Of a stretch of DNA of 64,000 nt, positions 1 through 8,472 are shown one piece after another. Numbering within the stretch: the stretch's first letter is position 1; each line of letters begins with the position of its first letter. The notes beneath the pieces are model-generated. The model made no database searches. It had not been told where the DNA came from and worked only from the letters and a program-made list of their open reading frames with translations. Origin of the DNA: Anaspis maculata (lineage: Eukaryota; Arthropoda; Insecta; Coleoptera; Scraptiidae). A program made the position numbers and the translations under genes. The DNA lies in contig OX421968.1 in NCBI GenBank assembly GCA_949128115.1, positions 1,550,001-1,614,000 of the forward strand, written 5' to 3'.

Positions 1-1086
1 AAAATCCAAGATGGCAGAAACAATTGAAAATAGGCCTTTTTTTCTTCCTGTTGCTTTTTATTAAAAGTTACCAGAAAGTCAAAACCAATAATGTATATGA
101 TGAAGGAATAGACCTTTTTTGACAGTTTAAAACCACAACCAATGAAATCGGATCATCTGCTAAGGAGCTGTTGCAGGTTGAAGCGAAGCCTACTTTCAGT
201 TTTTTTTTATTTCCGCATAACTGACCCAAATTTAGGTATCCTGCCCGCCAATCCGCCATATGCTCATTTTTCTCGACCGATTTTCTCAAATTTGGTATCA
301 ATGGCTGGCCAATTGGACAGGCTACCTTTCTCATATGAGAAAATGACTGACCAGTCAAAATCCAAGATGACGCAAGCAATTGAAAACAGAATTTTTTTTG
401 CCCTCATTGCTTTTTGATGAAAATTAGCAAAAAATTCAAAACCAATAACTATTATAAAGAAATAGCCTTTCTTCGACAATTCAGGACCGCAACCAATCAA
501 ATCGGATCATCTGCTGAGGAGCTGTGGCGAGTTAAAGCGAAGCCTACCTACCGGTTTCATATTCTCGCATAAATGACCCAAAATTAGGATTCCTGTCCGC
601 CATAACCTTATTTCTCAACCGATTTTTACAAGTTTGGTATCAATGGCTAGCCAATTGGACAGGCTACCATTTTCATATGAGAAAATGGCCAACATGTCAA
701 AATTCAAGATGGTGGGAATTATTGAAAACAGGCCTTATTCGTCCTTGTTGGAATAGAAAAACGGAAAGTAGGCTTCGCTTCAACTCGCAATAGCTCCTCA
801 ACTGATGACCCGATTTTATTGGTTGTGGTCTTGAACTGACAAGTTTCACAATACATTATTGGTTTTGACTTTCTGGTAACTTTCAATAAAAAGCAACGAA
901 AACAAAAGAAGGCTTATTTTCAATAGTTTCTGCCATCTTGAATTTTGGAATGTCGGCCATTTTGGAAAACGGAAATGATAGCCTATTCAATTGGCTAGCC
1001 AATGCTGAAATATTCGATAAAATCGGTGGTGAAATAAAATTTTTAGAAGGAAAAATTGCGAGAACGGTTTTTTATGACCCACCCGG
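1..1086. mobile_element. Right-hand part of a long inverted-repeat DNA element (same family as 48164-50422)
   Basis: The right end near 1060-1086 reads, on the minus strand, CCGGGTGGGTCATAAAAAAC, which matches the terminal repeat of the complete element at 48164. Inside, the segment starting near 6 recurs directly near 361 (period about 355 bp) and recurs inverted at about 700-950. This is the same architecture as the 340-bp tandem plus inverted arms of the complete copy. The left terminus lies outside the window. No transposase is visible, so the element is non-autonomous. Confidence 0.7.
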
Positions 1087-1181
1087 TTTCCCCAAAATTT
1101 CAATCTTGAAAAATGGCTAACAAGTAAGAACGTTAAATTGTTAAAAAGGCGGCACACTGTATCTGTTCAGCAAAATTGAAA

Positions 1182-1310
1182 ATGATGAGCGTGTTCTTGC
1201 GAATGAATTCGACAGTCGGTGAATTTTACACAATCATGAACGATGACGAAGTCTGTGAAATACGCGGCGTTTATGGTGTGAAAAAGGCTGATTCTGTCGG
1301 CTACGGGTGA
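1182..1310 (+). CDS. Possible exon, unrecognised (42 codons)
   Basis: A short frame opens at ATG ATG (1182/1185) and stays open for 42 codons. Its TGA lies inside TACGGGTGAGTG, a good match to an insect 5' splice site, so the frame could continue through splicing at about 1306. An acceptor-like CTGTTCAG lies just upstream at 1163-1170. The predicted peptide has an acidic middle (MNDDEVCE) and no family I recognise. It lies just outside the inverted-repeat element that ends at 1086. Such a short frame can occur by chance, so this is only a candidate. Confidence 0.15.
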   Translation: MMSVFLRMNSTVGEFYTIMNDDEVCEIRGVYGVKKADSVGYG

Positions 1311-2945
1311 GTGTAACTTCACTGATAGCAGTTACATTTAATTTTATAATCACAATTGCTCGGCATGCTTTATGTGTTGGTCCAGTGGCGCAAATACTTC
1401 AGTATATTGTAACTATATGGCGTGTTGAATGTTGCGAAAAATTTTCATTTCATCATTCATCATTAGAATTGCCGTATAATACCTAATAGGTGCAAAACTA
1501 ATCCAGGCGTGTGCGCCTATAAAAAAAAAAAACAACACGAGGAGCTCCAGCTCTCCTGTATGCTTTGAGCGAACGCATAACAAGTAAATGATAAATGGTT
1601 GTTTTTTGGCCATTCCCGCCTGGAATGAATATATTTATCTTGTTAAAAATGAATAGTAAGACGTCATATTTCATTTGTAATTTCGCGATTTCTTATTCAT
1701 TGCGTTCCGTCTCTTGCTTCCATAAATTAGAATGAGTAATTTATAAGTGCAGCAAGATTTGAGGGCGATATACTGGTGGCAGCTGTGACTAACCACAGAG
1801 ACATTACTAAACTTCAACATGATTTACCTATCGAAATTTCCAATTCGACTGTTTTCCTCACTAACCGCGATTTATTTTCGATCATTAAGGTCCTTTGATT
1901 AACTAACTCACCACCCTGCATGCAGTGGCCATGGCCCAGGTTATTAGAAACTTAGAAACTGCACATTCTGTATCCCATTTGCCTTATGGCTTCATTTCTC
2001 CATAACTTGATGATAAGGACCTCATCCCCAGTTCCGGTCTGTATTCCGGAAATTCGACTGAACTGGGGCAATCGCATACATGCTGTAAGTTTTTTTGTTA
2101 TAAAACCCCATACTCCACCCCATGTCCGATTTCACAGGGTGTATAGTTACACAGTCATAGGACTAAGAAACATCGAGTTTTTATACCTAAGGATTTTTAC
2201 ACATTTCACATCAACACTCGGGTCCCAAGAACGCCATGACTAGGCCTGGGCGATTCGCGATTTGCCAGATCGAAAATCGATTCGCAAAAAAATCGATTCT
2301 CACCGATTAATCGATTTTTTGTTATGGTGAAGGACCGGTTCTATTCGAATCGAAAATAAACGAATCGAAAAATCGATTCCCCTAAAAAATTCGAATCGGG
2401 AAAAATCGTCAGGCAAAAAATTGAGTCGATTCAGTTTTCAAAACCAAATCGAATCGGTAAAATTGATTCCCAGTTCTTCGCTAATAATTAACCAAATTTC
2501 CGCTTGATCGGATGAACGGTTCGGCAGTTGTCAGGATGTTTTCTTGAAACTATACCTCCTTATCAAATTTTAGCTTGATCGGACGAATGGTTCGGCAGTT
2601 ATCAAGTCAGAATGTTTTCTCCGCACCCTCACTTAACTTTTCCTTGCGAGTGAGGGGACGGGACCCCAGGCAAGTGAAATATTTAGTAACTCATGATGAC
2701 AGATGGAAAATTACTTTCCATTTGACAGTGACATTTAACTTGCCCTCCTGAGTGAGGGGACGGGGCCGGGAAAGTGAAAGAAGAAATGATGAAAATGCAC
2801 TCTGCCGTCCACTCGGCATGTTTTGTCCAGCATCAATCAAGCTTAAATCAAACTAACTGAAGAACTAAAATAAAATGAATATGCAAATTGTATTGACGTA
2901 AAATTTGACAGGGAAGCACATTACATGCAATAAGTACTTAGCCCT
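1311..2945. other. No gene recognised; low-complexity and dispersed-repeat stretch
   Basis: I see no supportable coding sequence here. Around 2245-2470 there is a run built from variants of AATCGATT/GAATCG beginning GGCCTGGGCGATTCG, which resembles the simple internal sequence of some hAT-like MITEs. At about 2478-2620 two copies of a GATCGGAYGAAYGGTTCGGCAG motif occur about 85 bp apart. The same motif recurs near 37925 as part of a different repeat. Confidence 0.4.
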
Positions 2946-2950
2946 AAAAT

Positions 2951-3130
2951 TGCTCGTATCCCGGCGGTAGCGCGGTGGGCTCCGTCTATGGCTTCAAAAG
3001 CAGAGGTTCGGATTCAAATCCCGCCGGGGCAGGTGACTTTTCTCTATGCTCTTCTTTCTACTACTTTGACGGGTAATAACCGTCACCGAAAAAAAGGCCG
3101 CTGATAAGCACGTACATGATGCGCCCCTAA
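2951..3130 (+). repeat. tRNA-derived SINE, copy 1
   Basis: The head contains a box-A-like GGCGGTAGCGCGGTGGGCTC and, about 40 bp on, a box-B-like GGTTCGGATTC in tRNA-like spacing. After this comes a non-tRNA body with CACCGAAAAAAAGG and GCTGATAAGCACG. The body matches the reversed copy near 31745-32000 (CACCGAAAAAAAGGGTGCTGATAAC), which supports a family of tRNA-derived SINEs rather than a functional tRNA gene. The 3' end is unclear because a MITE begins at 3136. Confidence 0.55.
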
Positions 3131-3135
3131 ACATA

Positions 3136-3841
3136 CAGGGTGCGGCGCGGCAGGCTGACGGTTTTTAAATTGCTATAACTTCTGCATGGAAGTACCGATT
3201 TTCAAAATTATTGATGAATTCAAATCTCGGAAGCTTTTGATTTATGCGAGGAGGTATGATATGCTTATCATTACGGTGAAAGTGGAGCCATAGTCGCGCC
3301 AAGAGCGGATTCATGCTGTGCAAGCAAATTTGCTAAGTTTTTCAGTTGTGCGCGTCCGACGAGAATTTTGAAACAAATTTGGTGATGAGCAACTGAGCAT
3401 CGCAGGAGCCGGGTGCCATCGCGGAATTGAGTTCTGAATTGGGTGGAGAAATTTCAGGTCATCAATGATAAAAAGAAACCGGGACCCTATGGAAGCTGTC
3501 TTAAGCGTGCTTCTTTTTGTTATTGATGGCCCGGAATTTCTTCACCTAATCCAGAACTCAATTTTCGCGATGGCACCCGGCCACCGCGATGCCCAATTGC
3601 TCATCACCAAATGCGTTTCGGAATTCGCGTCGGGCGCGCACAACTAAAAAACTTTGCAAATATGCTTGCACAGCATGAATCCGCTCTTGGCGAGACCATG
3701 GCTTCATTTTCACCGTAATGATAAGCATATCATAAATCCAAAGCTTCCAAGATTAGAATGCAGCAATAATTTTGAAAATCGGTACCTGCACGCGGAAGTT
3801 ATAGCGATTTAAAAACCGTCAGCCTGTCGCGCCGCACCCTG
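3136..3841. mobile_element. Foldback MITE, CAGGGTGCGGCGCG termini, TA target duplication
   Basis: The two halves are near-perfect reverse complements with a centre near 3488. The left end CAGGGTGCGGCGCGGCAGGC is mirrored by GCCTGTCGCGCCGCACCCTG at the right end. TA flanks both ends (3134-3135 and 3842-3843), as expected for Tc1/mariner-type integration. No transposase frame is visible. Short frames inside the arms are only the two strands of the palindrome. Confidence 0.85.
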
Positions 3842-3925
3842 TATAATAAAAAGAAAATTGCTTGTAATCCAATTGTTTTAAAATTACCCTCATAGGTACC
3901 TGTTTGCGTGAACATTTTTTTCAGG

Positions 3926-4156
3926 ATGTCAGTCGCTGAAAAAATTCCGCGCAAATTAAGACGCGCCCTACTCATAAAAATTAGTGCTACCAGAAAAATA
4001 TCCATTAACAAAATTACACGCGAAATAATTTCCAATAAGGAAGGACGCTGTATAAACGAAAACTTAATTCAGTTATAAACTTGGTCTCGGGGAAATTCTT
4101 AGATAGAGAAGATAAAGAAATATTATGTAAATTCACAAGGCGGATTATTCTCCAAT
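3926..4156 (+). pseudogene. Coding-like remnant, unrecognised
   Basis: A frame begins with ATG at 3926, directly after an acceptor-like TTTTTTCAG, and encodes about 50 lysine- and arginine-rich residues (starting MSVAEKIPRKLRRALLIKI) before TAA at 4076-4078. Near that stop a second frame takes over and stays open to about 4156 with similar composition (DREDKEILCKFTRR). This suggests one ancestral coding segment broken by a single-base frameshift. I recognise no domain. It could be a piece of an unknown transposable element or a host exon. Confidence 0.2.
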
Positions 4157-4791
4157 AAAAGAGGCAGGATGGCGCGTCGCGGATGTTGTGGACAGTAATG
4201 GATGCCACAGTCATCAGTATTGGGTGCTAGCAAAAGTTCTGAAGAGTGAAGAGTATAAAGAAAGAAGACCTAGTGCCCTAAACATTACCTCGTTCGTCGA
4301 TTTGATTTAACTGGCAAAATTTCCCGCCGAGTGTTGCTTGGTTATAGTGTGCAGCAACACAGGGGTTTTACAACAGAGTTATCGTTTCAGGGTGCTATAT
4401 CTTATCTATCAATTATTCTTTCAAAGGACCATTCTTCTTACACCACTAAACCCTTACTCACGCAGAAACTTCTGCATCTATGACCGGGGTCAGAGCAAAC
4501 CTTCGAAATTTTAGTGTAGGTATTTTCACTTCTTTGTTTAATATATTATCTGCCAAAATATATTTCATTATAAAATATCAATGCGGCCTAGGCATGCCGT
4601 CACGTCTTCGAGTGATTTCGCCCCGGTGCCTCTGTCTCTCGGAATGTCTAATAAACTTCATTCATCTTTTTAAAGCGTTTAATATGACATTTATGCCGTG
4701 GAAGCCACTCGAATTTTTCCAGGCCGACATTTTTCACGGTATAAATATGAATTAATCTTCCTTTCCCGTTGTCACCGCCGCCGCAAGCACA

Positions 4792-5058
4792 ATGCCTTCA
4801 GAAAATGTCCGTGAACAACTGATTGAATTGCATGACTTCTTTATCACTTACATCTGTGGTGTATGCGTGTATTTTATGCTCATTTGGCTGTTGGTTTTGG
4901 AAGTGTGAAACCGAAAACCCGGAAACTGGTGAAAGAACCAAACGAAAATATCTGTCGACGCTACCGCACATCAAACGCACTGCACTCGAGCTATTTAAGA
5001 AAACACCGAAAAAAGGGTCCCTAAACAAGAAACACGTGACCATATGGCTGGCTCAATA
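4792..5058 (+). pseudogene. Small possible membrane protein, split by a frame break
   Basis: ATG at 4792 opens a frame beginning MPSENVREQLIELHDFFITY, followed by a strongly hydrophobic stretch (about residues 18-37) that ends at TGA 4906-4908. A second frame overlaps it and runs from ATG 4832 to TAA at 5057-5059 (allowing for codon phase), encoding a lysine-rich tail with RTKRKY and FKKTPKKG motifs. Together these look like a single-pass membrane protein with a basic cytoplasmic tail that lost its frame near 4890. The second frame alone also has a hydrophobic N-terminus. AATAAA overlaps the final stop codon. No family is recognised. Confidence 0.25.
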
Positions 5059-5976
5059 AACACTTAAAACTTCTCTGCAAGATCGTTTAGTAATGTACTC
5101 GGCTCCGCACTGAACAAAAGCAGCATTTTCAAAAACATTAGTTTTACTGTAGGTGATGATGCTATACAGGCTGTTTTTCAGCGATGATAGAAAAAATTCA
5201 ACTGTGAGTAGATCTCGTCCAAACACGACGAAAACCTGCATACCAATTTGGCAATTTGCATCAAAGCTCGGTCCATTGATACAGCCCTTGAAAGCAGTGG
5301 CGGCTGGTGAGGGAGGGCTCAAGGTCGGCGCCCCCCCCAACGCTAAAGGCGGCAAGAGATTTTTATCGGTAGGAAGACATGGAATGCATTTTATGAATTT
5401 TACTTATTCCAAAGATTTGGTTTAGTGCAAAAACGTTCAGTCATTGGTCAATTAATATTTTAACAAAATAATTCTAAGCGATCGCACGGTCGAAGAAGTT
5501 CGTCTTGGGCTCCGCATTCGGCGCCCATCGCCGATGCGGTGATGCCGGGGTGCACCCGCGCAAAACATGTACCGTAACCATGGCAACGCGAGACGCGGCT
5601 CCCGCTCTATACTGCGGATATGGGCTCCGTTCCTCGAGCCCCCAGCCGATTGAAGTAATCGATATAATTATTTATGTACTCTTCGATTAGTCAACAGTTT
5701 GCAAACATGAAGATAGCTGACTTAAAAAAGTTACATTTAGGTCATCAAGCCTACAAGAAGAAATAAATGCAAAAGAACAACGGACGTCCGATTACAGCAT
5801 TGATTTACTGAAAATAAAGCAAATCGAACCCGCAAGAATAAATTCGTGGTGCATTAACTCACACGTAATTTTGACAAAACAGTAAATGCTAAAACTCCAT
5901 ATGGTTGTGATGCGGATACGACAAAAAGGTTTTTGTCTCGAGTTTCGTCATTTCGCGAACTGAGAACTGTGCTATC

Positions 5977-6093
5977 GTGTGATCAAATTAATTCTTATTT
6001 TAGGTAGGCTGTGGCCTAGCCGAACGCAGCTTCGCACCCCTGAATTTGACCAGGCCACAGCCTACCTAAAATAATAATTCATTTGATCACACG
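5977..6093. repeat. Short hairpin element, copy A of a conserved-centre family
   Basis: The arms (CGTGTGATCAAATTAATTC... and ...AATTCATTTGATCACACG) pair around a core at 6003-6066 that starts GGTAGGCTGT and ends ACAGCCTACC. The core includes GCAGCTTCGCACCCCTGAAT and TTTGACCAGG. Related cores occur at 43005-43071, 51751-51812 and 54529-54590. Confidence 0.7.
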
Positions 6094-6105
6094 ATATATG
6101 CACTC

Positions 6106-6298
6106 TTTGTAGAAAATGTTTTTCGAACTTCGAACCAACAAAACATGGACAAAATGTTTCATCTGAACAATTAGATCAGAAACGGGAAAGGAATAAGAGC
6201 CTCTTTCTCAAGTCTCTGATCTAATATTGTTTATATCATGCAGGAAACATTTTGTCCATGTTTTGCTGGTTCGAAGTTCGAAAAACATTTTCTACAAG
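6106..6298. repeat. Hairpin (about 90-bp arms) inside the hAT-like element
   Basis: The left arm starting TTTGTAGAAAATGTTTTTCG pairs with CGAAAAACATTTTCTACAA at the right end. An inner block containing TTAGATCAGA pairs with TCTGATCTAA. The loop is only about 20-30 bp long. It could form a long cruciform or a small-RNA-like hairpin, but no transcript evidence is visible. Confidence 0.65.
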
Positions 6299-6870
6299 AA
6301 GTGCAGATAGAACAATATAGTTCTCAGCTCGCGAATTTGTTATGACCTTGAGCCCTCCTTGCAAAAAACTCACGAGCCGCCACTGCTTGAAAGTTTTCTT
6401 TTTTTGGAATTCAAAAATTTTCAACTTAGGAACGTTTTGGCAAAATTAGCTAAAACTCAGCATAAGCTGGTTCACCAACTTTATCTATCAACTTGCCAAA
6501 TTTTGAAAGAATCCAACGGGTAGCCTAGAAATTATGGGGGGTCACCTCAAGTCAACTTTTCTCTGGATGCTCCTAAATTATTGACCCTAGTAACTCCTAC
6601 GTCACTGGCCGGACCCTGCCAAAACTTGGCAGGTCGGGTCGGTAGATAGTGTCGACAAACCAGTCTGTGCCTCGGTCTGTGCTGTATCTTCGTCATTAGG
6701 CCGAACTTTGCAAAATGGTACATAGGTTTTCGTCATATTTTGACGAGATCTACCCACACTTGGCAAAATGCCAAGAAGGTTATAAAAATTCAAATGTCAC
6801 TTTTGAGTCAACCCCAGTACTCCCAAATTAACTGAAAAAAGCAAAAAAATCACAGCACTCTGGAGTAAAA

Positions 6871-7002
6871 TAGTATATTACATAACTAGTGTGGAAAGTG
6901 ATGTATTTCATACGAGTGGGACGTTTAGCACGAGCCGCTTGCGGCGAGTGCGGAAGTCCCACGAGTACAAGAAATACACTTTCCAACTAGTTGTGTACAC
7001 TA
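6871..7002. repeat. Short GC-centred hairpin repeat
   Basis: TGGAAAGTGATGTATTTC at the left pairs with GAAATACACTTTCCA at the right, around ACGAGTGGGAC / GTCCCACGAGT. The centre is CACGAGCCGCTTGCGGCGAG. It resembles a short palindromic interspersed repeat; I cannot name the family. The remainder to 7262 is AT-rich with nothing recognised. Confidence 0.5.
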
Positions 7003-7262
7003 TTTTTCCTACGACCCCAAAAATTTCAGTATTGAAAAAAAATAACATCATTTTCTAAAAAATTATCCAATAATCGAAAGAGATTCAGTAATTATACCCG
7101 ATTATGACTACGGAACAACACATTTTCCTTAAGCCCCATAATTATACCTATATTGAAACTGAAGAAAAAAATAGAAATCCAAAATTTTCCAAATTGTTGA
7201 AGTACCAATTTTTTTTAAGCTATTCTAATACAAAGTGGGTGTCAAAAATTGAAAATTTCAAG

Positions 7263-8224
7263 CGTCTCGGCCCCGTTCATTGAAAACTGCAGTCGTGTGC
7301 ATTGAGGGTATGCAACCCAAAATATCCCTGTGTCGTCCAAGTCCTCACCCCTCACCCCCTGTTCGGTGTGCCTGGCACTTGGCTGTCAGGCGCAAGCGTA
7401 AACGAGCTCCAGCACTTTCTTCGGCCGTCTTCGGCATTCTTCGGCTTTCTTTCCGCTCGTGCCTTTGCCGCTTCGTTCGAAGCGGCGTTGATCTCCGTAC
7501 GTCGAGCGGGAAGCCACGCCGTCTTTTTTTGGTCATCGTTCTCGCGGCCATCTTGTCGTGCCATCGGCGTACATTCGTACTCGACCAGAAGCCCATCCAA
7601 GGCCCATCGCGTCCGATAGTGACTCCTGGAGGAGCTCTGCAGCATCTCCAAGTCCAGAAAGCGGCAGTTTTCACCGCTTTCACCGGGGAGCGGCTTGGAT
7701 CAGCCAGCCGCACACAAAGCTCCAGTTTCGGACGGGATCGAGTCGTTCGTCCGCCATTTTGGTGACGAACACGGGCACTCGTGCATTTCACCAGGAAATC
7801 CACCACCAGAACGGCCATCCACCACGACGCCGCCTTCGGACTCCGCCAGGACGACGCCGCCACCGAATAAGATCCCGTAAGTTCCATATTTTCCATTGTT
7901 TTTACCATTTACCGTTTATTCCCGTTTGCCGGGGTGTATACCTTCAGTGCAGTTCGTCTCGTTTTCAGGACGCCACTCGGCGCCAGCGAATCTGCCCCCG
8001 ATCAGAACCACTCGGATTTTTCATTTCATTTAATTCACATTGTTTTTTTTATTGTTTTGTAATTCTGTCTGTTTGTGTTTTTTTCTTTGTTTTGCATTAA
8101 AGTTTTTGATTGTTGTTGTGAATTTTATTTCTGACTGTCGCTTGCTGCTTTCCTAATCCAAGAGTTATTGTTTTAATGCAGCCTTCATCGGAAGGCTGCC
8201 GTCTTTATGTGTACCGCGCTAACA
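7263..8224 (+). repeat. 5' LTR of the BEL/Pao element
   Basis: This 962-bp repeat matches 13791-14743. The 3' copy begins TGTCTCGGCC and both copies end CGCTAACA, giving the canonical TG...CA. The 5' copy begins CGTCTCGG, so its first base is changed from T to C. A polyadenylation-like ATTAAA lies near 8097. Open frames on both strands inside the LTR are incidental to its GC-rich composition, since both copies preserve them without selection evidence. Confidence 0.96.
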
Positions 8225-8231
8225 TATAAAT

Positions 8232-8249
8232 TGGTCCTTCGAGCCGGAT
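8232..8249 (+). promoter_or_regulatory. Primer-binding site, complementary to tRNA-Tyr 3' end
   Basis: TGGTCCTTCGAGCCGGAT lies 7 bp after the end of the 5' LTR. Its reverse complement, ATCCGGCTCGAAGGACCA, is the 3' end expected for a eukaryotic tRNA-Tyr including CCA. This is the expected start site for minus-strand DNA synthesis. The leader from 8250 to 8472 carries no other feature that I recognise. Confidence 0.85.
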
Positions 8250-8472
8250 ACAGGCTAAGCATGGTACAGTCAGGAATTTAATTCACCTCACTATTGAAAC
8301 TTTAAAGTCACGGGTCAAACCCACGTGACACTTGTGCGTTGGTCCAGCGTGTTGATCAATTCGTTTTTCGCCCGTCTCATTCGCACTTTTTCACCTGGGT
8401 TGGGTTCGCCATTCAGGTACGCCAACCTAAGGGTCAGTTGCTTTGTTTTCATTTTTCTTTGTGTCGTACACA

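Larger units (their letters stand above)
5295..6385. mobile_element. hAT-like non-autonomous element with 8-bp target duplication
   Basis: The termini are inverted: CAGTGGCGGCTGGTGAG at 5295 and, read from the right end, CAGTGGCGGCTCGTGAG at 6385. A subterminal AGGGAGGGCTCAAGGTC-like block is also inverted. CTTGAAAG flanks both ends (5287-5294 and 6386-6393). An 8-bp duplication with CA-initial termini fits hAT. No transposase is visible. The body contains two further hairpins (5977-6093 and 6106-6298) and the short GC-rich stretch 5500-5640, so it appears to have collected smaller insertions. Confidence 0.85.
5160..6800. repeat. Older foldback repeat split by the hAT-like element at 5295
   Basis: The left segment at about 5200-5285 (GTAGATCTCGTCCAAACACG then ACGAAAACCTGCATACC) is matched in reverse by about 6715-6765 (GGTACATAGGTTTTCGTCAT then GACGAGATCTACCC). 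The two arms therefore belong to one inverted repeat. The 1.09-kb hAT-like element lies between them with its own target duplication, so it inserted later. The segment at 6400-6640 also resembles an arm of the MITE at 15268, including the motif for CCTGCCAAATTTTGAAAGA. Confidence 0.55.

Noticed and set aside
2951..3025. Functional tRNA gene
   Set aside because: Box A and box B are present, but the cloverleaf cannot be completed convincingly and the body matches a second dispersed copy, so a SINE is a better reading.
5505..5690. GC-rich 61-codon frame in the hAT-like element
   Set aside because: Lies inside a non-autonomous element, has no transposase motif and is explained by local GC content.
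7280..8100. Several open frames on both strands of the 5' LTR (and the same in the 3' LTR at 13748-14675)
   Set aside because: They lie wholly in the LTR, exist on both strands at once, and follow from GC-rich composition. No domain or start context.
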